The position numbers were made by a program, and so were the translations under genes. The notes beneath the pieces were generated by a model that ran no database searches, was not told the DNA's origin, and saw only the letters and a list, made by a program, of their open reading frames with translations. A stretch of 8,109 nucleotides of DNA from Planctomycetota bacterium (lineage in GTDB: Bacteria; Planctomycetota; SZUA-567), in assembly GCA_020860865.1 (NCBI GenBank), contig JAJBTL010000340.1, positions 2,737 to 10,845 on the forward strand, in the 5' to 3' direction. Positions 1 to 5,048 of the stretch are shown here, in pieces (position 1 is the first letter of the stretch; every line of letters starts with the position of its first letter).

Positions 1-1
1 G

Positions 2-682
2 TTTATCACCGTCCTGGCGATTATTGAAAACGACTTCGGATCGGCTGTCCGCGAGATGAACCGCATCCTCGCCGTCCGGGGCCAGGTGTTGCCGGCGACA
101 CTGGACAAGATATCTCTCGTCGCCAACCATCCGGACGGCAGCAAGACCACCGGACAACAGTGGATAGCCAAGTGCGGCAAGGAAATCGAATCCCTCGAAC
201 TCAAACCGGAACCCGGCGACATCTCCCTCGACGTCCTCTCGGCCATCCGCGAAGCCGATATCATCACCCTCGGCCCTGGCAGCCTGTTCACCTCGGTCCT
301 GCCGAATCTTCTTAATCCAAAGATTGTCGCCGCTATAAACGAGTCACGGGCCAAGACACTTTTCATCGTCAATACCGCCGGGCAACTCGGTGAAACCAAA
401 GATTTCACCGTGAGCATGCACCTGAAAACGCTCAAGAAGCACGCGCCCGACCTGGTGGTGGACATGGTGCTGGTGAACAACCGGCCGCCCACCGAGGACC
501 AGCTCGCCCGGATGGGCGACAAGGGCATCGCCCCCACCGAATACGACGCCAGGGAGACGCTGGCGATGGGGGTGACGACGGTTCTAAAGGATGTTATTGA
601 CACAGAAAACCCGATCCGGCACGATCCGAAAAAGACGGCCAAGGCGATTATGGACATACTCCACAGTTCGACCGAAATGTGA
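2..682 (+). CDS. yvcK: YvcK/CofD-like family protein (gluconeogenesis factor), 5'-truncated
   Basis: The reading frame is open from base 2 and runs to TGA at 680-682, giving 226 residues of a protein that normally has about 310-330, so roughly the first 100 residues, including the N-terminal nucleotide-binding loop, lie outside the window. The visible part matches the YvcK branch of the CofD-like family: 'MNRILAVRGQVLPATLD' near the beginning, GPGSLFTSVLPNL at partial residues 91-103, and a NTAGQLGET segment equivalent to the usual N-(V/M)-TQPGET. YvcK proteins bind UDP-sugars and are needed for growth on gluconeogenic carbon sources and for cell-wall homeostasis in Bacillus and mycobacteria; they are cytoplasmic. 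The next gene encodes an HPr, as in the Bacillus yvcK-whiA-crh cluster, but whiA is absent. The family call is firm; the physiological role in this organism is inferred. Confidence 0.93.
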   Translation, partial: FITVLAIIENDFGSAVREMNRILAVRGQVLPATLDKISLVANHPDGSKTTGQQWIAKCGKEIESLELKPEPGDISLDVLSAIREADIITLGPGSLFTSVLPNLLNPKIVAAINESRAKTLFIVNTAGQLGETKDFTVSMHLKTLKKHAPDLVVDMVLVNNRPPTEDQLARMGDKGIAPTEYDARETLAMGVTTVLKDVIDTENPIRHDPKKTAKAIMDILHSSTEM

Positions 683-723
683 CAACGGGCGCCCGGCGTT
701 GCGCGGACTGATCGGTCCGGCGC
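683..723 (+). other. two overlapping inverted repeats just after the yvcK stop
   Basis: CAACG at 683-687 can pair with CGTTG at 697-701. Alternatively GCG-CGGAC (701-708) can pair with GTCCG-g-CGC (715-723) with one bulged G around a six-base loop. The two pairings share base 701 and exclude each other. No T-run follows, so a standard intrinsic terminator is not supported. It could be a weak 3'-end structure for yvcK or a chance GC-rich fold. Confidence 0.3.
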
Positions 724-843
724 GGCTGGCGGGCGAGCGGGCTATTAGGTTGTTCGGCCATGCCGTGTGGCAGGCGGGGCGATGGACTTTCTGGAGCGAA
801 TAGATTGACAATGCCTATTACACGATTTCCACGGGGTGACGAG

Positions 844-1119
844 ATGGTCAGGAAAGTGGTTACAGTCAAGCACAAGTACGGTATCCATGCGCGGCCGGCT
901 GCCAAGATTGTCTCCCTGTGCAACGGGTTCACGTCGGACATCGAGATAATCAAGGACGGCGAGCCGCCGGCCAACGGGAAAAACATTCTGGACATCATGA
1001 TGCTGGCCGCCGCCAGCGGCGTCAGCCTCGAGCTCCGGGCCGACGGGCCGGATGCCGAGGAAGCTATTGAGCAGCTTTCCGTTATGATGGAAAGCGATTT
1101 CGATACAAACGAAATTTAA
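844..1119 (+). CDS. ptsH: HPr family phosphocarrier protein
   Basis: This 91-residue protein spans a full HPr fold. HPr is the small cytoplasmic phosphocarrier that takes phosphate from PEP via enzyme I onto a histidine and passes it to EIIA proteins or uses it for regulation. The phosphorylation motif GIHARPAA is at residues 13-20, with His15 and Arg17 in place. The second conserved block reads NGKNILDIMMLAA (44-56), where the Ser46 target of HPr kinase in Firmicutes is Asn47. ATG 844 was chosen because it gives the standard HPr N-terminus (MVRKVVTV) and has GGGGTGA at 833-839; an in-frame ATG at 811 would add 11 atypical residues. It sits 161 bp after yvcK. No EI or EII genes are visible, so whether it serves sugar transport, a nitrogen-type PTS or regulation alone cannot be decided. 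Confidence 0.93.
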   Translation: MVRKVVTVKHKYGIHARPAAKIVSLCNGFTSDIEIIKDGEPPANGKNILDIMMLAAASGVSLELRADGPDAEEAIEQLSVMMESDFDTNEI

Positions 1120-1356
1120 CCACGCGAATGTGACACGCTTTCGCGTCTTCACAGTCAATTCACGCCATCGGCACGAACATCCGGCGGGCGTTACGGATGG
1201 GATTGGTCCGGGATGTGTGGTTTTCGCAGGAAACCCGCGTCCAAGCCTAATTAATGGTTCAATTGTACTTCGCTCCAGACGTATAACAGGCGAATGTGAC
1301 GGTTTCAACCACCACCGGGTTTCTTCTTCCTGAGCGCGGTTTACGGTCTTCCGACC

Positions 1357-1384
1357 TTGCCATTTCCCTGGTATCGGGTATACT
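1357..1384 (+). promoter_or_regulatory. predicted sigma-70-type promoter for the SprA-like gene
   Basis: TTGCCA (1357-1362) and TATACT (1379-1384) each match the -35 and -10 consensus in five of six or nearly so, with a 16-bp spacer. The expected start of transcription is about 1391, giving a leader of roughly 100 nt before the ATG at 1494. The match is by eye only, with no experimental or comparative support. Confidence 0.6.
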
Positions 1385-1400
1385 TGTAGTAGAGGTTTGA

Positions 1401-1431
1401 CGAGCGAATCAACGTGATTCGCCCGGTTTTT
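1401..1431 (+). terminator. terminator-like hairpin in the leader of the SprA-like gene
   Basis: GCGAATCA (1404-1411) pairs perfectly with TGATTCGC (1415-1422) around the loop ACG. CG at 1401-1402 and 1424-1425 can extend the stem past one mismatch. TTTTT follows at 1427-1431. This is the form of an intrinsic terminator. It lies about 10-40 nt downstream of the predicted start at 1391, so it is either an attenuator for the following gene or a late terminator for transcripts arriving from the HPr gene, overlapping the next promoter region. Confidence 0.7.
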
Positions 1432-1493
1432 GGACATAGTGATATGAGGCGGCAGGTTACGGCGACAGCCTGATGTTGCCTGAGGAACGGTTC

Positions 1494-2660
1494 ATGATTG
1501 GTGCGGTCGGAGCAGCGCAGCCGATTTATGGTCCAGCCAGCATCTACCCCACAACCGGGGTGGAAAATCTGGCAATTGAGGCCGCCACCTTTGAACCGGA
1601 AATTGCCGAAGCGGCCAGCCCGCCACCACCCGAACCACTGAACGATCCCGCCGCCGATTCCATCGCCGCCAGCCAGATGTATCCGCAACTCATGGTCGGA
1701 AGCGTCTATCCGGGCGTCGGTCCGGACGCCGTCATGGCTCTCGAGGAAGACGCCGTCGGCACCGCCGACAACGACGACCGGGACGACGCCATGGGCCAGC
1801 TCCTGTTCGGCCAAAGCGGCGGAGGCCAGGCGCCACTGGACGACGAAGGCGCCGAAGTCGCGGAAAGTGAAGTGGTCGAACCGGAAATCATGGGCGATCC
1901 GGCCGCAGCGGCGGAAGCTGATGCGGAAGACGCGGAAGCGGCCGACAGCGCGGAACAGGCCGGGGCCAGCGGCGGTAGCGGCAACCAAGGGCTTTCCGAC
2001 GAGGAAATGGCCCAGGTCCGCGAACTGGCCGACCGCGACCGCGAGGTCCGTTCCCATGAACAGGCCCACAAGTCGGTGGGCGGGCAGTATTCCGGAAGTA
2101 TGTCGTTCTCGTACCAACAGGGACCGGACGGCCAGCGTTACGCCACCGGCGGCGAGGTCGGCATTGATGTCTCGCCGGAACAAACGCCGGAAGCAACCAT
2201 CGCCAAGATGCAGCAGGTCCGCGCCGCCGCCATGGCTCCGGCCGATCCGTCGCCGCAGGACCACGCCGTCGCCTCCTCCGCAATGGCGACGGAATCCCAG
2301 GCCAGGGCCGAAGCGGCCAGCGAAAACAACCAGGCCAACGCCGCCGGCGAAGGTGAAGGCGAAAGCGGGGAGTCGTCGGATGCCGGCGAAGCCGAAGCCG
2401 CCGCCGCTCAGTCCGGCGCCGCCTCATCCGCGTCTTCCTCTGGCACATCCTCCACTCTGTCAGACAACACCTCCGCGTCCTCTCCAGCCGTCACTCGGTC
2501 CGAACCGGCCGCCACCGCGGGTGGCAGCCAGACACTGTCGGCCAATCGTTTTGTTAACGCCTATGCCGCCAGGTCGGCGACGGACAACGATTCCAGCCTG
2601 AACCGGTTCAGCAACAACGTCATGTCTGCTTCCTACCGGCCGATCGATATCGTGGCCTGA
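1494..2660 (+). CDS. SprA-related / CJM1_0395-family putative metalloprotease
   Basis: This 388-residue protein has three parts. Residues 1-166 are Ala/Pro/Glu/Asp-rich and look disordered. Residues 167-274 form the conserved core of the SprA-related family (named in databases as putative metalloprotease CJM1_0395 family). Residues 275-388 are an Ala/Ser/Gly/Glu-rich tail. The core contains HEQAH at 188-192, which fits the HExxH zinc-protease pattern; a GPDGxxYATGGEVGID segment with Gly219-Gly-Glu; and the family's typical TIAKMQQVRAAAMAPADPSPQD stretch. ATG 1494 is preferred over the in-frame ATG at 1473 because GAGGAA (1482-1487) lies six bases before it and the N-terminus then reads MIGAVGAAQ. 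No signal peptide or membrane segment is seen. The gene has its own predicted promoter and a terminator, so it is probably a single-gene unit. Protease activity is inferred from the motif only; the substrate is unknown. Confidence 0.8.
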   Translation: MIGAVGAAQPIYGPASIYPTTGVENLAIEAATFEPEIAEAASPPPPEPLNDPAADSIAASQMYPQLMVGSVYPGVGPDAVMALEEDAVGTADNDDRDDAMGQLLFGQSGGGQAPLDDEGAEVAESEVVEPEIMGDPAAAAEADAEDAEAADSAEQAGASGGSGNQGLSDEEMAQVRELADRDREVRSHEQAHKSVGGQYSGSMSFSYQQGPDGQRYATGGEVGIDVSPEQTPEATIAKMQQVRAAAMAPADPSPQDHAVASSAMATESQARAEAASENNQANAAGEGEGESGESSDAGEAEAAAAQSGAASSASSSGTSSTLSDNTSASSPAVTRSEPAATAGGSQTLSANRFVNAYAARSATDNDSSLNRFSNNVMSASYRPIDIVA

Positions 2661-2685
2661 TACATTCCACCTGATACCATTCGTA

Positions 2686-2710
2686 GCTGGCCATGTACCA
2701 GCGTTTTTCT
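2686..2710 (+). terminator. intrinsic terminator after the SprA-like gene
   Basis: GCTGG (2686-2690) pairs with CCAGC (2698-2702) around a seven-base loop and is followed by GTTTTTCTTG. The position, 26 bp after the TGA, fits the transcript end of the preceding gene. The stem is only five pairs, so efficiency is uncertain. Confidence 0.65.
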
Positions 2711-2828
2711 TGTCATCCCCTGGTGTTTGTGCCCCGTGCGGAACGCTGTCCGGCCTGAGCGATTCGTTTCCGGCTATTACCGTCCATGGTGCTTCGCGTC
2801 GGTCAACGGACCGGAGCGAGAGAATTTA

Positions 2829-2858
2829 AATTAACGCTTTATGTTAATTATTAATAAT
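2829..2858 (+). promoter_or_regulatory. AT-rich predicted promoter overlapped by a palindrome
   Basis: A sharply AT-rich patch stands out in GC-rich surroundings. TTAACG (2831-2836) and AATAAT (2853-2858) with a 16-bp spacer form a plausible sigma-70-type promoter with a start near 2865, about 90 nt ahead of the ATG at 2954. AATTAAC (2829-2835) and GTTAATT (2843-2849) are perfect 7-bp inverted arms around a 7-bp centre, covering the -35 box and spacer, where a repressor could block polymerase. No regulator gene is visible to pair with it. Confidence 0.5.
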
Positions 2859-2953
2859 TTCTGCCAACCGGGACATCATTTCCGTCGACAATCAAGTAGG
2901 GGGTGAGGTTGTTTCCCGGCCGTGCCGTTGCGCCCGGCCGCGTGGAGAGAACC

Positions 2954-3565
2954 ATGCCAGATGTCGACTATCCAGTCAACCGTTCCGACGCCAACGACCC
3001 GGAACCGGATCATTCAGAAGCCACCCAGGACCGCCGCGCCACCACCTCCATCTTCGACGACAGGCTGACTGTCGAAAAAAAGCGCCATCGCGGGGAAAAC
3101 CGCGTTCCCGACGAGTCGCGTTCGGAAATGCGTCCGGAGGCACGTGCCGGTGATCGTGCGGAGCCGCAATCGAATTTCCATTCGTCCGGTCAAGCGGACA
3201 AGGTCTCGAATTCTCATGCGGAGTATCGTTCGGACAGCCGTGCGGAAGGACGATCAGGAACCTATCCCCTGGTCCGTATGGATACCCGGTCGGGCGCCGG
3301 CCGGAACGACGACGTGGCCCGGGATGACCGCACCGGGGACCGCCGGGGCGGGTCGTTCGAATCGCGCGACGCCGAAGTCGACCGTTCGCGGGATCGGCGC
3401 TACGATTCCATCGCCGCCGCGCCGTCCGAGGAGGCGGTCAAGGTATCCATGGAGGCCCGGCGGAAAATGACCCGGGCGGCCAAACGGGTCATGGACGAAC
3501 ACCGGACAGAGTCGCCTGACATCCGGAATTCCATCAACTCGTCATTTCCTTCGGAGGATATGTAA
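2954..3565 (+). CDS. hypothetical highly charged, probably disordered protein
   Basis: I do not recognise this 203-residue protein. It is dominated by Arg, Asp, Glu and Ser, has almost no hydrophobic stretches, and has no signal peptide or membrane segment. Between about residues 50 and 110 it carries degenerate short repeats of the type R-S-(E/D)-x-R-x-E-(A/G)-R. The C-terminal part (about residues 155-185) is more regular, Ala/Lys/Arg/Met-rich and possibly helical. ATG 2954 was chosen because GGAGAG (2944-2949) precedes it; an in-frame GTG at 2903 would add 17 residues. Its TAA directly abuts the ATG of the aldolase gene, whose ribosome-binding site lies inside this coding sequence, so the two are surely co-transcribed and likely translationally coupled. 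Third-position GC bias continues through the frame, supporting real coding. The function is unknown; its fixed place before fbaB is the only hint. Confidence 0.7.
   Translation: MPDVDYPVNRSDANDPEPDHSEATQDRRATTSIFDDRLTVEKKRHRGENRVPDESRSEMRPEARAGDRAEPQSNFHSSGQADKVSNSHAEYRSDSRAEGRSGTYPLVRMDTRSGAGRNDDVARDDRTGDRRGGSFESRDAEVDRSRDRRYDSIAAAPSEEAVKVSMEARRKMTRAAKRVMDEHRTESPDIRNSINSSFPSEDM
3553..3557 (+). promoter_or_regulatory. ribosome-binding site of fbaB inside the upstream gene
   Basis: GGAGG lies eight bases before ATG 3566 and within the last codons of the preceding reading frame, whose TAA occupies 3563-3565. Ribosomes ending the first gene finish directly on the start site of the second, the classical layout for translational coupling. 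Confidence 0.85.
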
Positions 3566-4627
3566 ATGGACACCCACGACAGCCTGGTAAAACTTCTCGG
3601 CAACGACGCCGACAACCTTCTCGGCTTTTCCTCGCCGGCAATCGCGAAGGATGTCCTGACCCTGCCCGGACCGGATTTTGTCGACCAGGTGCACGGCATG
3701 AGCGACCGGCCGGCGCCGGTCCTCCGTTCCCTCTCGTGTCTCCACAACCACGGCCGACTGGCCGGGACCGGCTACCTGTCCATTCTTCCGGTGGACCAGG
3801 ATATCGAACACTCGGCCGGGTCGGCGTTCGGACCGAATCCGGCCTACTTCGACCCGGATAACATTGTGAAACTGGCTATCGAAGCCGGCTGCAACGGCGT
3901 TGCCAGCACCCTTGGCATCCTCGGGATGACGGCGCGGAAATACGCCCATAAAATACCGTATATCGTCAAGTTGAACCACAATGAACTCCTCACCTACCCG
4001 AACCATTACGACCAGATCACCTTTGCGAGCGTCCGGCAGGCCTGGAACATGGGCGCGGTGGCGGTCGGCGCCACCATCTATTTCGGCAGTGAGGTAAGCG
4101 ACCGGCAACTCCGGGAAGTGTCGGAGGCGTTCGCGGCGGCGCATGAACTCGGGATGGCGACGATTCTCTGGTGTTATCTCCGGAATTCCGCCTTTAAGAA
4201 GGACGGCAAGGATTACCATGTCTCCGCCGACCTGACCGGCCAGGCCAACCACCTCGGCGTCACCATCGAGGCGGACATAATTAAGCAAAAGCAGCCCGAG
4301 AACAACGGCGGCTTTACCGCCATCAATTTCGGCATGACCAGTCCCCGGGTCTACGACACCCTGACGACGGACCACCCCATCGACCTCACCCGCTACCAGG
4401 TGCTGAACTGCTATGCCGGCCGGGCCGGACTGATTAACTCCGGCGGCGCTTCGGCCGGGAAGGACGATCTGGCCCAGGCGGTGCGGACCGCAGTCATTAA
4501 TAAACGGGCCGGCGGCATGGGGCTTATCCTTGGGCGGAAGGCATTTCAACGGCCGCTCCGGGAAGGCGTCGAGATTATCCAGCGGGTGCAGGATGTCTAT
4601 TTGGACAAGGACATCACCATTGCCTGA
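3566..4627 (+). CDS. fbaB: class I fructose-bisphosphate aldolase (FbaB/DhnA type)
   Basis: This 353-residue protein matches the usual length of FbaB aldolases (about 350). The enzyme reversibly cleaves fructose 1,6-bisphosphate into dihydroxyacetone phosphate and glyceraldehyde 3-phosphate in glycolysis and gluconeogenesis, using a Schiff-base lysine rather than a metal. Family blocks visible in order are LPVDQDIEH (around residues 75-82), the GCNGVASTLG segment, IVKLNHNELL with Lys135, MGAVAVGATIYFGS, and EADIIKQK with Lys240 at the position expected for the Schiff-base residue. The C-terminal NSGGASAGKDDLAQAVRTAV and GLILGRKAFQRP complete the phosphate-binding part of the barrel. The gene follows the charged hypothetical gene without spacing and is closed by a strong terminator 77 bp downstream. 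Nothing appears truncated. The assignment of Lys240 as catalytic rests on family alignment from memory, not on a computed alignment. Confidence 0.95.
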   Translation: MDTHDSLVKLLGNDADNLLGFSSPAIAKDVLTLPGPDFVDQVHGMSDRPAPVLRSLSCLHNHGRLAGTGYLSILPVDQDIEHSAGSAFGPNPAYFDPDNIVKLAIEAGCNGVASTLGILGMTARKYAHKIPYIVKLNHNELLTYPNHYDQITFASVRQAWNMGAVAVGATIYFGSEVSDRQLREVSEAFAAAHELGMATILWCYLRNSAFKKDGKDYHVSADLTGQANHLGVTIEADIIKQKQPENNGGFTAINFGMTSPRVYDTLTTDHPIDLTRYQVLNCYAGRAGLINSGGASAGKDDLAQAVRTAVINKRAGGMGLILGRKAFQRPLREGVEIIQRVQDVYLDKDITIA

Positions 4628-4703
4628 TAGCGCTGGGTAACGCGATCCAAGTGATATCCGGCGCGTTGTGCGTGTATTATTGTATATATAACAGTGTGGG
4701 CAA

Positions 4704-4740
4704 AGCCCCGTCGGCACGTGGTCGACGGGGCTGTTGTTTT
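4704..4740 (+). terminator. strong intrinsic terminator after fbaB
   Basis: AGCCCCGTCG (4704-4713) pairs perfectly over ten bases with CGACGGGGCT (4723-4732) around a nine-base loop, followed by GTTGTTTT. This closes the two-gene unit 2954-4627. Confidence 0.9.
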
Positions 4741-4807
4741 GATTGGCCCGTCCTGGAAAAAAGCGCCACGAGTAGGAGGTTCATTGCAGCGATCACCGGT
4801 GACGTGC

Positions 4808-4855
4808 CAAATTTGTTGAACAAAATTGTTTCGGCTGCGACAAATTTGTCGAACA
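4808..4855. repeat. repeated palindromic operator-like sites upstream of glnN
   Basis: CAAATTTGTTGAACA (4808-4822) and CAAATTTGTCGAACA (4841-4855) differ at one base in 15 and are 33 bp apart, about three helical turns. A third related element, CAAAATTGT, is at 4821-4829. The second copy lies in a perfect 14-bp palindrome, CGACAAATTTGTCG (4838-4851). The first contains TTTGTT-G-AACAAA (4812-4824). Relative to the sigma-54 start predicted near 4987, the sites lie at about -130 to -180, the normal range for enhancer-binding activators. The TTTGTTnAACAAA core also resembles operators of ROK-type repressors. The binding protein is not visible here. Confidence 0.6.
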
Positions 4856-4881
4856 TTGAAGTGCCGTCCGGTGACGAAACA

Positions 4882-4916
4882 AAAAAGGAAAAATACCTGT
4901 AATTCCTTTCCTTTTT
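4882..4916. terminator. A/T-rich inverted repeat, possible bidirectional terminator
   Basis: AAAAAGGAAA (4882-4891) and TTTCCTTTTT (4907-4916) are perfect 10-bp arms around a 15-base loop. A competing shorter stem is possible (AAAGGAA 4884-4890 with TTCCTTT 4903-4909). Only two G-C pairs are present, so the stem is weak, but it has T-runs in both directions. It could be a weak terminator, a DNA-bend or spacer element between the upstream sites and the sigma-54 promoter, or both. Confidence 0.35.
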
Positions 4917-4960
4917 AAATACAAGAAGTTATAGTATTCTCGACAATAAAATTCGTGGAG

Positions 4961-4976
4961 TGGCGAAATAATTGCT
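4961..4976 (+). promoter_or_regulatory. sigma-54 (-24/-12) promoter of glnN
   Basis: TGGC at 4961-4964 and TTGCT at 4972-4976 match the two conserved blocks of the sigma-54 consensus (TGGCAC...TTGCW) with the exact required spacing: GG at 4962-4963 and GC at 4974-4975. Transcription should begin about 12 bases after the GC, near 4987, giving a leader of about 60 nt. Sigma-54 control of glutamine synthetase is well known for nitrogen-regulated type I enzymes. It would demand an enhancer-binding activator, and candidate sites lie upstream at 4808-4855. Confidence 0.72.
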
Positions 4977-4994
4977 TATTATCAAGGCCATGCT

Positions 4995-5022
4995 GGGACA
5001 GTCAATGTCCCGCTTCTTTTTT
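4995..5022 (+). terminator. terminator-like hairpin in the glnN leader
   Basis: GGGACA (4995-5000) pairs perfectly with TGTCCC (5006-5011) around the loop GTCAA, followed by GCTTCTTTTTT. This is a compact intrinsic terminator that ends only 27 bases before the ATG at 5049 and lies at about +9 to +36 from the predicted sigma-54 start. fbaB already has its own terminator at 4704-4740, so an attenuating role for glnN is plausible. No convincing alternative antiterminator pairing was found by eye. Confidence 0.72.
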
Positions 5023-5048
5023 GGGCGCACATTATGGAGACGAACACC

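Larger units (their letters stand above)
1120..1493. other. non-coding spacer between the HPr gene and the SprA-like gene
   Basis: No open frame here has both a ribosome-binding site and protein-like composition; a 67-codon GTG frame at 1130-1333 lacks both. The stretch holds a 7-bp inverted repeat right after the HPr stop (ACGCGAA 1122-1128 with TTCGCGT 1140-1146), a small hairpin with one wobble pair (GGTTTTC 1219-1225 with GGAAACC 1229-1235), an 11-base direct repeat (1124-1134 and 1290-1300), then the promoter and terminator-like hairpin listed separately. The first inverted repeat could be the HPr transcript end, but no clear T-run follows it. Confidence 0.6.

Noticed and set aside
805..833. 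TTGACA (805-810) as the -35 box of an HPr promoter
   Set aside because: The -35 match is perfect, but no acceptable -10 hexamer lies 16-18 bp downstream; the sequence there is GC-rich.
1129..1160. TGTGA ... TCACA resembling a CRP site
   Set aside because: The half-sites are separated by far more than the six bases a CRP dimer needs.
1263..1287. TTGTAC / TATAAC as a promoter in the HPr downstream spacer
   Set aside because: The spacer is only 13 bp; the pair at 1357-1384 is better spaced and closer to the gene.
1888..2448. Arg-rich long frames on both strands overlapping the SprA-like gene
   Set aside because: They are out-of-frame readings of GC-rich low-complexity coding sequence; the frame at 1494-2660 contains the recognised family core and a ribosome site.
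3542..4717. 391-codon open frame on the - strand opposite fbaB
   Set aside because: It mirrors the aldolase coding sequence, includes the terminator hairpin and has no ribosome site or recognisable domain.
4774..4819. AGGAGG (4774-4779) followed by a TTG and an 11-codon frame, possible leader peptide
   Set aside because: The spacing is short, the start is a rare codon, and the frame overlaps the operator-like repeats; it lies upstream of the predicted sigma-54 start, so it would not be in that transcript.
4651..4902. 83-codon + strand frame between fbaB and glnN
   Set aside because: It runs through the strong terminator at 4704-4740 and the repeated operator-like sites and has no ribosome site at its GTG.
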